A DNA stretch of 49,557 bases, taken from NCBI RefSeq assembly GCF_008329565.1, contig NZ_NPKT01000028.1, positions 1-49,557 of the forward strand, given 5' to 3'. Made by a program: the position numbers and the translations under genes. Origin of the DNA: Mycolicibacterium sp. P1-5. Lineage in GTDB: Bacteria > Actinomycetota > Actinomycetes > Mycobacteriales > Mycobacteriaceae. Of the stretch, positions 1-7,771 are shown one piece after another. Within the stretch, counting starts at the first letter, position 1; every line of letters starts with the position of its first letter. A model generated the notes under the pieces. It was not told the DNA's origin. It saw only the letters and a program-made list of their open reading frames with translations, and ran no database searches.

Positions 1-1
1 T

Positions 2-142
2 GATCGCCAGAAGTGCTTGGACGCAGGCGCTTCGGACTATGTCACCAAACCGGTCGACATGGATCAACTGACATCGGTGCTGCGGGTATGGCTCGGCAGC
101 CGGCTGCGGGGCCGCAAGGGGGCGGCAAACACCAATGAGTAA
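2..142 (+). CDS. Response regulator receiver domain, C-terminal end (partial)
   Basis: The reading frame is open from the window edge and ends at TAA 140-142. It encodes the last 46 residues of a CheY-like receiver domain: the segment DAGASDYVTKPVD carries the conserved lysine of the phosphoacceptor site (KP motif, beta5-alpha5), followed by the usual final helix and a basic tail. The phosphoacceptor Asp lies upstream of the window, so the full architecture (single receiver or end of a hybrid kinase) cannot be seen. Its stop lies inside the cheR start (8-base overlap), so the two are translationally coupled and probably act in one signalling unit with cheB. Receiver assignment is firm; output type unknown. 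Confidence 0.8.
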   Translation, partial: DRQKCLDAGASDYVTKPVDMDQLTSVLRVWLGSRLRGRKGAANTNE

Positions 143-1001
143 CCCCGCCGAGAAGGACCCGGCTCGCTCCAAGGAACTGACCGCGATCGAAGCCGAGGCT
201 TTCTTCTACGCGGTGTTCGAGTTTCTCGGCTACGACTTTCGTCACTACACGGACGCGTCGCGAAACAGGCGGCTTACGGCGTTCGTCGAAAGGCATTCGT
301 TGGGCACTATCTCCAGGGCTCAGGATCGGGTGCTGCGCGATCCGAGTCTGTTGGCCTCGCTCCTGTCCACGATGACGGTCAATGTCACCGAGATGTTCCG
401 GGATCCGCCGGCATTCGCCAAGATCCGAACGGAGCTGTTGCCCCGGCTGGCCACCTACCCGCGCATCCGGATCTGGGTCGCCGGGTGTGCGACGGGCGAG
501 GAAGCGTATTCCATTGCGATCATGCTGGACGAGGCGGGTCTACTGGATCGGTCGACGATCTACGCAACCGATATCGACAGCGATTCCCTCAAGATTGCCG
601 CGTCGGCGATCTATCCCGCGGATGCCATGGTCGGCGCGACGCGCAATTACCAAGCCAGCGGCGGGGTAAGGCCCTTTTCTGACTGGTACATCGCCAAATA
701 CGACCGGTGCATTCTCAGCCCGACCCTGCGGTCGCGGCTCGAATTCTTCTCGCATAATCTGGCCACCGACAGCACATTCGGCGAGTTTCATCTGATCTTG
801 TGCAGGAATGTCTTCATCTATTTCGAAGAAACGCTGCAGCGCCGGGCTGAACGCATGTTCTGGGACAGCTTGGCTCCATTCGGCAACCTCGTCATCGGCC
901 CGCGGGAGGGCCTCACCGTCGACGGCATGCGATTGTTCAAGCCGCAGGACCGCCGTCTGGGCATCTACGCCAAAAGCCAGAATCAACGTGTCGGGCCCTG
1001 A
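135..1001 (+). CDS. cheR: CheR-type protein-glutamate methyltransferase
   Basis: 288 residues, the usual CheR length. A small helical N-terminal domain (about 15-95) includes TVNVTEMFRDP (81-91), matching the CheR T-N-T-FFR motif. The SAM-binding domain follows with IWVAGCATGEEAYS (113-126) and the late CRNVFIYF motif (223-230). CheR methylates glutamates on chemoreceptors using S-adenosylmethionine. The start ATG overlaps the upstream response-regulator stop by 8 bases, and the end overlaps cheB by 14 bases, so regulator, methylase and esterase are one coupled unit. No methyl-accepting receptor, CheA or CheW is in the window. In non-flagellated actinobacteria such genes usually serve a sensory phosphorelay rather than motility; that role here is inference. 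Confidence 0.92.
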   Translation: MSNPAEKDPARSKELTAIEAEAFFYAVFEFLGYDFRHYTDASRNRRLTAFVERHSLGTISRAQDRVLRDPSLLASLLSTMTVNVTEMFRDPPAFAKIRTELLPRLATYPRIRIWVAGCATGEEAYSIAIMLDEAGLLDRSTIYATDIDSDSLKIAASAIYPADAMVGATRNYQASGGVRPFSDWYIAKYDRCILSPTLRSRLEFFSHNLATDSTFGEFHLILCRNVFIYFEETLQRRAERMFWDSLAPFGNLVIGPREGLTVDGMRLFKPQDRRLGIYAKSQNQRVGP

Positions 1002-1608
1002 CGTCGTTGTGATCGGAGGCAGCGCCGGCGGCATCAAGGCGCTGGGGGGGATCTTCGAGACGCTGCTCGACATCGGCAACACCGTGGTGTTCGTGGTGTT
1101 GCACCGCGCACCTCAATACGGCGGTCTCGACCGAGTGCTTCAGGGGTACACCGCAATCCCGATTCGCGAACCGGAAAGCAGTCCATGGGCCTGCACTCCG
1201 GGCGAAGTGACCCTCGCTCCCGCCGGCTACCACTTGTTGGCGGGCAACGACCGGAACCAATCGAGAGAGCCGCAGACTCCGATCGAGCAGTACGAGACGG
1301 GCTCGGGCGTGCGCGCACACCTGACCTTGGACCCGCCGATTCTGTGCTCGCGTCCCTCGCTGGACGCGGCATTCTCCAGCGCGGCCCAGCTCGTCAATTC
1401 GGTGACAGCCGTGCTACTTTCGTGCGCGAGCGACGATGGGGCCCGCGGCTGCGAGGACGTGAAGAACGCCGGCGGGCGAGTCGTGTTGCAGGACCCGGGC
1501 AGTTGCGAGGCGGCCATGGCAGTCAACGCCGCCATGCGCGTCGTCAATCCGGATCACATCGCGGATCCACGTGGGATCGGGCAATGGCTTTCCGGGGTGC
1601 ACGGCTGA
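988..1608 (+). CDS. cheB: CheB-type methylesterase (catalytic domain only)
   Basis: 206 residues from a GTG at 988, chosen because the next residues (SGPDVVVIGGSAGG) open the CheB fold; upstream codons in this frame lie inside cheR. The catalytic triad is visible: Ser12 in GGSAGG, His39 in VVLHRAP, Asp150 in CASDDGARG. CheB removes methyl groups from receptor glutamates, opposing CheR. The regulatory receiver domain normally fused at the N-terminus is missing; the separate response regulator just upstream could replace it. It overlaps cheR by 14 bases. The facing gene on the minus strand ends 7 bases downstream. Confidence 0.9.
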   Translation: MSGPDVVVIGGSAGGIKALGGIFETLLDIGNTVVFVVLHRAPQYGGLDRVLQGYTAIPIREPESSPWACTPGEVTLAPAGYHLLAGNDRNQSREPQTPIEQYETGSGVRAHLTLDPPILCSRPSLDAAFSSAAQLVNSVTAVLLSCASDDGARGCEDVKNAGGRVVLQDPGSCEAAMAVNAAMRVVNPDHIADPRGIGQWLSGVHG

Positions 1609-1615
1609 CGCGACC

Positions 1616-2647
1616 TCAGGCGAACCGCACGTTCATCGTCGCCAGACCGAAGATCTTCTTGCCCGCGGATTTTGCGCCGACAAGGACGGCGCCCGAGCGG
1701 GTTTCGGGATCCAACGATTTGACCTTGCCGCTGAACTCGATATCGGCGCCCTGGTTCGCCGAGACGACAGCGGGCTGCGACAAGCGCACCGCGAAGCGAG
1801 TCACCGCGCCCGGGTCGCCCGACCAGCTCGAGTGGAATCCGGCGCCAAGGCCCATGGTCAGCATGCCGTGGGCGATCACGTCCGGCAGGCCGGCGAGTTT
1901 GGCGATGTCCTCATCCCAGTGGATCGGGTTCGCGTCGCCGGCTACTCCGGCGTAGTTCACCAGATCGCCGCGGGACACCCGGGTGTGGTGGGACGGCAGC
2001 TCCTCGCCGACCTCGACGTCGTCGAATGACCGCGTCCCCGGCGTGCGGGTCAGACCACCGTCAGAGATGCGGATCTCTCCCTCGGGGCGCAGCTCCTTCT
2101 CGTAATCGTCGTCGATTCCGCCGATGTCGAGAATGTTCATGTCGTGCATCATCGCGTTCTGGACGGCCACCTTCACTCCAGCGTCGATGTCCTCCGCGGT
2201 GACGCCGACGACGGTGGTGTGCAGGGTGTGAACCCGCTCGCCGTGGGTGTCGGTGAAGGTGTTGGTGACGGTGATGAAGTCCCGGCCCGCGGTCCGGCGT
2301 ACCGAAGTGAGTTCGACATCGATCACCAGCTCGTCACCGGCCACGATCGGGCGGTGCTGCTCGAAGACCTCTTCGGTCTGCAGGTAGGTGTCGTACCCGA
2401 CCACGATCGATTCGAACATCCGGCGATTGCACTGCATGCCCGGCGCCGACGTGAAGGTCAGCGGCGCGATCACATCTGAATAGCCGAGTTCACCGGCTGC
2501 AGCGACATCCCAGTGGGAAGGATGGTAGTCCTGCACAGCACGGGCGTACTCGCGAAGCTTCTCGCGGCCGACGAGATAGGTGCCGTTCATCCGGTAGTAG
2601 TGGCCGACCCGCGCTTCGAGCGGTGACGTCTCTGCTGGTGCAGTCAT
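1616..2647 (-). CDS. Fused HadA-HadB (3R)-hydroxyacyl-thioester dehydratase
   Basis: 343 residues from ATG 2647; a longer frame reaches 2692, but the protein begins to resemble the family only after this Met. Residues about 13-150 match the HadA subunit of the mycobacterial FAS-II dehydratase (EKLREYARAVQDYHP, LGYSDVIAPLTF, PIVAGDELVIDV). After a linker, residues about 207-343 match HadB, with the hydratase motif YAGVAGDANPIHWD holding the catalytic Asp238 and His243 and the downstream AHGMLTMG helix. HadA normally stabilises and binds substrate while HadB is catalytic; here one polypeptide carries both. It probably dehydrates 3-hydroxyacyl-ACP or hydrates enoyl-CoA. No FAS-II genes are nearby, so it is probably not the main mycolate enzyme. 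Convergent with cheB. Confidence 0.88.
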   Translation of the reverse strand: MTAPAETSPLEARVGHYYRMNGTYLVGREKLREYARAVQDYHPSHWDVAAAGELGYSDVIAPLTFTSAPGMQCNRRMFESIVVGYDTYLQTEEVFEQHRPIVAGDELVIDVELTSVRRTAGRDFITVTNTFTDTHGERVHTLHTTVVGVTAEDIDAGVKVAVQNAMMHDMNILDIGGIDDDYEKELRPEGEIRISDGGLTRTPGTRSFDDVEVGEELPSHHTRVSRGDLVNYAGVAGDANPIHWDEDIAKLAGLPDVIAHGMLTMGLGAGFHSSWSGDPGAVTRFAVRLSQPAVVSANQGADIEFSGKVKSLDPETRSGAVLVGAKSAGKKIFGLATMNVRFA

Positions 2648-2802
2648 GAATTGCTCAACTCTTCTATCGGCTTGTTCACTGAAGCCGACCAAAGCACCCT
2701 AACCCGCATCGATGGGGACACTGCTGATACACCCCGCCGGCGAACTCTGCCGAAGCACGCATTGGCGCAGCAAGTGGTCGATATCGGTGATATTCAAGAG
2801 CG

Positions 2803-3693
2803 GTGAAGAGAGCGCCCGCGGCCTGCCCCTATTGCGGGGCTGACCTCGACGCGCACGGCACCTGTGCGCGTTGCGGCGGCGTGCTGGCGCCCACCCCGCC
2901 GACCGGCTGGCGGCCGGATCCGACCGCCCGCCACGAAGGCAGGTACTACACCGCCGGGCACCCCACCAACCGGGTGCGCAACGGCCGGTCCGAGTCGAAT
3001 GACCCCGCCGGTGGACAGATGTTGCCTGCCTACGTCGAAGTGCCGGTCGCTCGGTCGAGCATCCGGTTGACATGGCTGGCTACCGGGGTGACTACCGCTG
3101 TCATCGTCATGGTCGCGGGCGTGGTCGGCGGCCTCCTCTGGGCCCGGCACAAGCCGGCACCTCCGCCCGAAGCCGGCTACGTCCAGGCGTTGCAGACCGC
3201 GGGGTTGTTCGAGCAATTCAGTTCCGAGGCCAACGCCGTCGCACACGGACACGAGGTGTGCAACCAGCTCGAACGCGGTGGGCAGCAGCAAGGTCTGCTT
3301 GCCGACAAGATCGCCGTCGACATCTTCTGCCCGAGATTCAACAAGGGATTTCGTGTTCTCGAATCTGCGAAGATCTCAGGGGTTTTCGTGTTGACCGACA
3401 CGCTCGGAACCGGCGCGATCGTCACCGACGGAGGCGCGTGTCACGGCACGGACGGCTACGCCGACGTCGGTCGGACGACTCCGGTGACCGTCAAGACTGC
3501 CAAGGGCGAAATTCTCACCACCACATCACTGGGTGCTGGTACCGGGGACAGCACCAACTGCACGTTCTCCTTCACGTTCCCCATCACCGAAGGCCAGGAT
3601 CGCTATCTCGTATCCGTCGGCCGCCGAGGGGAATTCAGCTACAGCTTCGAACAGTTGCGCAGCCATGGACTACAGATCCACCTAGGCCGCTAG
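2803..3693 (+). CDS. Zinc-ribbon, single-pass membrane protein with DUF732-like domain
   Basis: 296 residues from GTG 2803. An N-terminal zinc ribbon (CPYCG at 8-12 and CARCGG at 21-26) is followed by a Pro/Gly-rich stretch, one membrane helix (about 90-112) and an outside region. Residues about 122-160 (GYVQALQTAGLFEQF to EVCNQLERGG) have the spacing and conserved Cys of the mycobacterial DUF732 domain; the rest is a beta-rich domain with further cysteines. Topology: zinc ribbon in the cytoplasm, DUF732 outside. Function is unknown; zinc-ribbon/TM/sensor layouts are often stress or envelope sensors, but that is a guess. Its stop overlaps the facing NTF2-like gene by 4 bases. Confidence 0.8.
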   Translation: MKRAPAACPYCGADLDAHGTCARCGGVLAPTPPTGWRPDPTARHEGRYYTAGHPTNRVRNGRSESNDPAGGQMLPAYVEVPVARSSIRLTWLATGVTTAVIVMVAGVVGGLLWARHKPAPPPEAGYVQALQTAGLFEQFSSEANAVAHGHEVCNQLERGGQQQGLLADKIAVDIFCPRFNKGFRVLESAKISGVFVLTDTLGTGAIVTDGGACHGTDGYADVGRTTPVTVKTAKGEILTTTSLGAGTGDSTNCTFSFTFPITEGQDRYLVSVGRRGEFSYSFEQLRSHGLQIHLGR

Positions 3694-4073
3694 TCCGCAG
3701 CGAGGCTCGCCTGGTAGTACTCGATGCGCCAGTCATCACCGACTCGGGTGAGGACGATGCCCACTCGAAGCTCCTTGGTCTCGCCGTCCCGGAACGTGAA
3801 CGTTGCCGCGACGTAGCCGAGCACGGCGTCGTCGCCAACCCTCCGAGACTCCAGTACGGAATAGTCCACTGTCATCCCGGCCGGCTGGGAGTCGTAGTAG
3901 TCGAAGACTCCCGTTCGCCCCACGCTGAACGGACGCAGACCCTGAAAGATCGCGTCGGCGGTGAAGGCCGCGGCGACTGCCTGCGGATCGTGGGCGTCGA
4001 TTCCGGCTTTCCACTGATCCAGCGCGGATCGCAGAAGTCGTTCAGTGTCCGGCACTCTGGCCTCCGTCCACAT
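3690..4073 (-). CDS. SnoaL/NTF2-like protein
   Basis: 127 residues with a cone-shaped NTF2-like fold: an N-terminal helix pair (LLRSALDQWKAGIDAHDPQAVAAAFTADAIFQG) and C-terminal strands ending in VGDDWRIEYYQASL. This SgcJ/EcaC-like family includes small isomerases, cyclases and ligand-binding proteins; the residues here do not fix a reaction. The start is uncertain: ATG 4073 overlaps the upstream SDR by 32 bases, GTG 4055 by 14. Either way it is coupled to the SDR and they form a two-gene unit divergent from a LysR regulator. It may act on the same substrate as the SDR (inference). Confidence 0.78.
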   Translation of the reverse strand: MWTEARVPDTERLLRSALDQWKAGIDAHDPQAVAAAFTADAIFQGLRPFSVGRTGVFDYYDSQPAGMTVDYSVLESRRVGDDAVLGYVAATFTFRDGETKELRVGIVLTRVGDDWRIEYYQASLAAD

Positions 4074-4746
4074 GCAGGATCTCGCCGGTCACGAACCCCG
4101 CCTGCTCCAAGTACAGCACCGCCTCGACGGCATCGTCGATCTGGCCCAGCCGCCCCATGGGATTCAACCCGGCCAAGGCATCCAGGGTCGACGGGTCGTG
4201 CATCGGGGTGCTGACCACACCGAGGGCGACTGCATTGACGCGGATCCCGCGCCCGGCATACTCGACAGCCAGCGCCTTGGTCGCGGCGTTGAGGCCACCT
4301 TTCGTCAATGATGCCAGCGCGGAGGGCACTTGCGAATTGGCTTGGTCCACCAGGCTGGTCGAGATGTTGACGATGTGTCCGCCTGCCTCGAGCACGCCCA
4401 GTGCGGCCCGGGTCACCTCGAAGAAACCGCGTAGGTTCACACCGGTGATGGCGTCATAGTCGGCATCGGCGTAGTCGGTGAACGGCTTGGGGATGAAGAT
4501 GCCTGCGTTGTTCACCACCGTGTCGACGCGCCCGAAGCGCCTGACCGCGGTATTGATGACCCGTTGTCCCACACCGGGTTCGGCGATGTCGCCCGCGACA
4601 GTCATAACCAATGAGTCGTCACTTTCGCCGATGCTCCGTGAGTTCGCCACCACCGCGTATCCCCGCCCGCGAAATCCCCGTACCAGGCCGGCGCCAATGC
4701 CCTGCGATGCGCCGGTGACGACTGCGACGCGTGTCGGACTGTCCAT
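4042..4746 (-). CDS. SDR-family protein lacking the catalytic tyrosine
   Basis: 234 residues with a Rossmann fold: cofactor motif TGASQGIG (11-18), NNAG (79-82), and the C-terminal VTGEILHVDGG of classical SDRs. In the catalytic helix the expected YxxxK reads ASLTK, so position 145 is Ala instead of Tyr while Lys149 remains. Such a protein may bind NAD(P) without normal ketoreductase chemistry. I recall other SDRs with the same ASLTKGGL segment, so this looks like a subfamily rather than a mutation. First gene of a pair with the NTF2-like gene, divergent from LysR over 118 bases, and a likely LysR target. Confidence 0.88.
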   Translation of the reverse strand: MDSPTRVAVVTGASQGIGAGLVRGFRGRGYAVVANSRSIGESDDSLVMTVAGDIAEPGVGQRVINTAVRRFGRVDTVVNNAGIFIPKPFTDYADADYDAITGVNLRGFFEVTRAALGVLEAGGHIVNISTSLVDQANSQVPSALASLTKGGLNAATKALAVEYAGRGIRVNAVALGVVSTPMHDPSTLDALAGLNPMGRLGQIDDAVEAVLYLEQAGFVTGEILHVDGGQSAGH

Positions 4747-4852
4747 GTCGATGATCCTCTCTTCGTGGTGTGCCTTGTTGAACGCGTCGTTCCGGCGTGG
4801 CGATGCCGGGTCGAGACGATGGATCCGCTCCCTGCTGGGAGCCTGCGCCTAC

Positions 4853-4858
4853 TAGGCT
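4853..4858 (+). promoter_or_regulatory. Candidate -10 box of the LysR gene
   Basis: TAGGCT fits the TANNNT pattern of actinobacterial -10 elements and ends 6 bases before the lysR ATG, which would give a leaderless or nearly leaderless mRNA, common in mycobacteria. No clear -35 and no Shine-Dalgarno are seen. Only one hexamer supports it. Confidence 0.35.
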
Positions 4859-4864
4859 GCAGCG

Positions 4865-5797
4865 ATGGAGCTGCGGCAGCTGCGCTATTTCGTCACCGTG
4901 GCCGAGGAGCTGAACTTCGGTCGCGCTGCGCAGCGTCTGCGGATAGCCGGGCCCTCGCTGTCCCAGCAGATCAAGGTTCTCGAGCGGGACCTCAAAGTCG
5001 CCCTGTTCGATCGCGACCGCCGCTCGGTGGCCTTGACGCCGGCGGGCGCGGCACTGCTGCCCGATGCCAAGTCGCTCATCGCCCAGGCGGACGAATTACG
5101 CAGCCGCGCTGCGAGTCTGGGGCCGTCAGAACCCGTGCGGGTGGGATACGTGAACTGGTGCCCGACCGATTGGTCCGAGCGTGCAACGGGCATCGCGCAG
5201 CTGCGGGTGGATACGTGGGTCATGCCCTCGCACACTCAGGTGGCGCGGGTCGCCGACGGCAGCCTCGATCTGGCCATCTGCTGGGTTCAGAACGCCGACC
5301 TGGAAGCGCTGTCGCTCGAGGCCCGACTGCTGGGGGTGGACCGGCTTTACGCGCTTGCGACCGGCCCGCAGGATTCACCCGTCGAGGCCGCCGACACTGT
5401 CGTGTTGATCGATGCGGACGCCGGCACTTGGTCGTCGTGGAATCGCTATGCCGAGCAGTTCGCTGCCCACACCGGCGCACGGGTCATGCGTACCGACGAC
5501 GGCGGGGTCACCGGTCCGACGTTCCTGGAACATGTCCGTGGACTGGGCCGTCCGGTGATCAACAATCCGAAGGGCCAGGACGATGCGCTGCCCAAAGACC
5601 TGGTACGTCGCGCGGTGGTCAACCCGTCGCCGTTATGGACGTGGTCATTGGTATGGCGGCGCAACGACGACAATCCCGTGGTCCGGGCTCTGGTCGACGA
5701 ATTCACCAGCGACATCGGCGATTTCGGGCTCGCCGACGACTCGGTCTGGTTGCCCGCCGACGATCCACATCAGCCCCGCCACGATGGCCGCAGCTAA
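4865..5797 (+). CDS. LysR-family transcriptional regulator
   Basis: 310 residues. The N-terminal winged helix (1-60) is typical: MELRQLRYFVTVAEELNFGRAAQRL, then PSLSQQIKVLERDL and LFDRDRRSVALTPAG. A linker helix and a periplasmic-binding-like effector domain (about 95-300) follow. It is divergent from the SDR/NTF2 pair (118-base gap) and probably autoregulates and controls them, the usual LysR arrangement; the ligand is unknown. Its last 153 bases overlap the 3' end of the facing MFS gene, an unusually long convergent overlap. Confidence 0.92.
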   Translation: MELRQLRYFVTVAEELNFGRAAQRLRIAGPSLSQQIKVLERDLKVALFDRDRRSVALTPAGAALLPDAKSLIAQADELRSRAASLGPSEPVRVGYVNWCPTDWSERATGIAQLRVDTWVMPSHTQVARVADGSLDLAICWVQNADLEALSLEARLLGVDRLYALATGPQDSPVEAADTVVLIDADAGTWSSWNRYAEQFAAHTGARVMRTDDGGVTGPTFLEHVRGLGRPVINNPKGQDDALPKDLVRRAVVNPSPLWTWSLVWRRNDDNPVVRALVDEFTSDIGDFGLADDSVWLPADDPHQPRHDGRS

Positions 5798-6856
5798 TAC
5801 CACCACCGCACCCACCACCAGGGCCGGCCGGAAACCGTCATGGAGGAGCGGGCTGACAACGACTGGGCCCAGTATCTGTCCGACCGAATACCCGGCCGTC
5901 AACAGTGCGACGGCCCGCGGATAGCGCAACAGACGCGCAATCGCCAGCGACAGCGTGCTGATCCCGACGAACGTGCCGCCGAACAGCACCGCCCCGACGA
6001 GCGCGGCGGCGACGCCGCCGAAGATGCCTGCGGCGGCAATTCCAGCGGCTTGCGCGCACAGCGCCGTCACCAGCAGACCCGGGTGTGACCATCGGGCGCT
6101 CAACGCCGCCCACAGCGCTGCGGAGGGTATGGTCGCCAGACCCACGACGAGCCACGTCCCGCCGCCGAGCCAGTGCGGTGCGCCCTGCGTGACCGCGGCG
6201 ACCAGGAACGTGCCTGCGATGATGTAGCCGACGCCCTCGAGGGTGTAGCTCACCGCAAGCAAGCTGAATGCCCTGTGTGCCAGCCGGTTGCGTGCTTCAC
6301 TCGATCCCGGCGCAGAAGGCGCAGGGTGCATCGTCCAGGCGGCGACGGTCAAGATCGCGGCCGCGGCCGCCGAGGCCCACCAGGAGAGTCGCCACTGCTG
6401 ACTGGCCAGCACCACGACGGCGGACAGCGCGATGCCCACACCGATTCCACCGAATCCCCACCCGGCCAGATGGGCAGGACGGCCGTGTAGATGCTCCAGC
6501 AGGTTGTTGACGGCGATCACGAAGACCAGCGCACTGGCGACGCCGGCCAAGGTCCGCAACAGGGTCCACTCGAACGCTGTGTTGGCGAACGGCATGGCGG
6601 CCAGGCTCCCAATGAGGACCAGCAGCGATGCGCGACAGGCCATGACGGATCGGGCGAGTCGTGGCCACACGGATCCGGCCAGTGCACCGACGAGGTAACC
6701 GACGTAGTTGGCGGTGGCCAGGGTGGCGGCGGTGTGCGGCGTCATGCCCGTCTGCGCCGTCATCAACGGCAGGATCGGGGTGTAGACGAAACGACCGATG
6801 CCCATGGCCGCGGCCAGAGCGGCCGCGCTGCGTACGACGTGGGTGTGGTGCTGCAT
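5645..6856 (-). CDS. YbfB/YjiJ-like MFS transporter
   Basis: 403 residues from ATG 6856, chosen because the 20 residues before it in the longer frame (to 6916) are not membrane-like and a palindrome lies there. The sequence opens with SAAALAAAMGIGRFVYTPILPLM, characteristic of the YbfB/YjiJ (DUF1228-like) branch of the major facilitator superfamily, and has about 12 hydrophobic helices in two halves. Substrate unknown; it is probably a proton-coupled exporter. The last about 40 residues (from VGGQPDRVVGEPE) are polar and lie antisense to the LysR 3' end, so the C-terminal tail may be a recent extension after loss of an earlier stop. Divergent from the SDR at 7020. Confidence 0.87.
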   Translation of the reverse strand: MQHHTHVVRSAAALAAAMGIGRFVYTPILPLMTAQTGMTPHTAATLATANYVGYLVGALAGSVWPRLARSVMACRASLLVLIGSLAAMPFANTAFEWTLLRTLAGVASALVFVIAVNNLLEHLHGRPAHLAGWGFGGIGVGIALSAVVVLASQQWRLSWWASAAAAAILTVAAWTMHPAPSAPGSSEARNRLAHRAFSLLAVSYTLEGVGYIIAGTFLVAAVTQGAPHWLGGGTWLVVGLATIPSAALWAALSARWSHPGLLVTALCAQAAGIAAAGIFGGVAAALVGAVLFGGTFVGISTLSLAIARLLRYPRAVALLTAGYSVGQILGPVVVSPLLHDGFRPALVVGAVVVLAAAIVAGLMWIVGGQPDRVVGEPEIADVAGEFVDQSPDHGIVVVAPPYQ

Positions 6857-6881
6857 CCGACCATGGTGGATTTCATCCGAC

Positions 6882-6899
6882 CCTGTCGGCCACGACAGG
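6882..6899. promoter_or_regulatory. Perfect 7-base inverted repeat upstream of the MFS gene
   Basis: CCTGTCG (6882-6888) and CGACAGG (6893-6899) are exact reverse complements around a 4-base spacer. The site sits 25 bases upstream of the MFS start in the 163-base divergent MFS/SDR region, where a repressor would block the MFS promoter. Size and symmetry suit a TetR or MarR dimer, but no such gene adjoins it. Confidence 0.5.
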
Positions 6900-6926
6900 C
6901 AACCTCTCAGGTGCAAGCCGTTGACT

Positions 6927-6947
6927 CCGAGGCATCGGTTCCCTCGG
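6927..6947. promoter_or_regulatory. Second inverted repeat in the MFS/SDR divergent region
   Basis: CCGAGG and CCTCGG arms are separated by 9 bases. It lies midway between the MFS and SDR starts. Six-base GC-rich arms arise readily by chance in this genome, so it is weaker than the 6882 site. Confidence 0.3.
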
Positions 6948-7019
6948 GACTGGGTCTAGTGGAATCAACCCAGGCCCCTCTAGTGTTGAGCCACGTAATG
7001 ACCGTCGAAAGGGACAGCA

Positions 7020-7697
7020 ATGACCGATCAGATCACCGCACTTGTAACAGGTGCCAACCGTGGATTGGGACGACAACTGGCTGCCGAGCTGCTCTCGCGC
7101 GGCGCCAAGGTCTACGCGGGTGCCCGTCGGCCGGAGACGGTCGACCTGCCAGGCGCGATCCCGATTCAGCTGGACATCACGGATCCAGAGTCCGTGCGGC
7201 GTGCGGCGGCCATCGCCGACGATGTCACCGTGCTCGTGAACAACGCCGGCGTCTCCACGCGGGCACAACTGCTCACCGGGCCGGTCGACGACATCCGGCT
7301 CGAGATGGAAACGCACTACTTTGGGACGTTGAACGTCAGCCGTGAGTTCGTCCCGGTGATCCAGAAGAACGGTGGGGGAGCGGTCCTCAATGTGCTCTCG
7401 GTGCTGGCGTGGGTGCACCCGCCCAGCTCGGGTGCCTACTCGGCGGCCAAGGCCGCCGCCTGGGCACTCACCGATGCGCTGCGAGCTGAGCTCGCGCCCA
7501 AGGGAATTCACGTCTCCGCCTTGCACGTCGGGTACATGGATACCGATATGGTGAGCTATATCCCGGCTGACCAGAAGGTCGATCCAGCACAGGTGGCGAA
7601 ACAGGCCGTCACCGGCTTGCTGAACGGTGACGCCGAGATTCTGGCCGACGATCTCTCCCGCCAGGTGAAAGCCGGTTTGTCCAGCGCCAACGGCTAG
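7020..7697 (+). CDS. Short-chain dehydrogenase/reductase (classical)
   Basis: 225 residues, slightly short for the family. Cofactor motif TGANRGLG (10-17), NNAG (74-77), catalytic Ser127, Tyr140 and Lys144 (YSAAK) are all present, so it should be an active NAD(P)-dependent oxidoreductase; substrate unknown. The ATG follows GAAAGGGACAGCA, a fair ribosome site. Divergent from the MFS transporter with two palindromes between them, which suggests shared control and perhaps a detoxification pair (inference). Confidence 0.88.
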   Translation: MTDQITALVTGANRGLGRQLAAELLSRGAKVYAGARRPETVDLPGAIPIQLDITDPESVRRAAAIADDVTVLVNNAGVSTRAQLLTGPVDDIRLEMETHYFGTLNVSREFVPVIQKNGGGAVLNVLSVLAWVHPPSSGAYSAAKAAAWALTDALRAELAPKGIHVSALHVGYMDTDMVSYIPADQKVDPAQVAKQAVTGLLNGDAEILADDLSRQVKAGLSSANG

Positions 7698-7771
7698 TGT
7701 CGACGTCGGCGTCGAATCATTGAGCGCCCGGCAGCCATTAATCGACGAATCGTGGGTATACCTGGCGAGAC

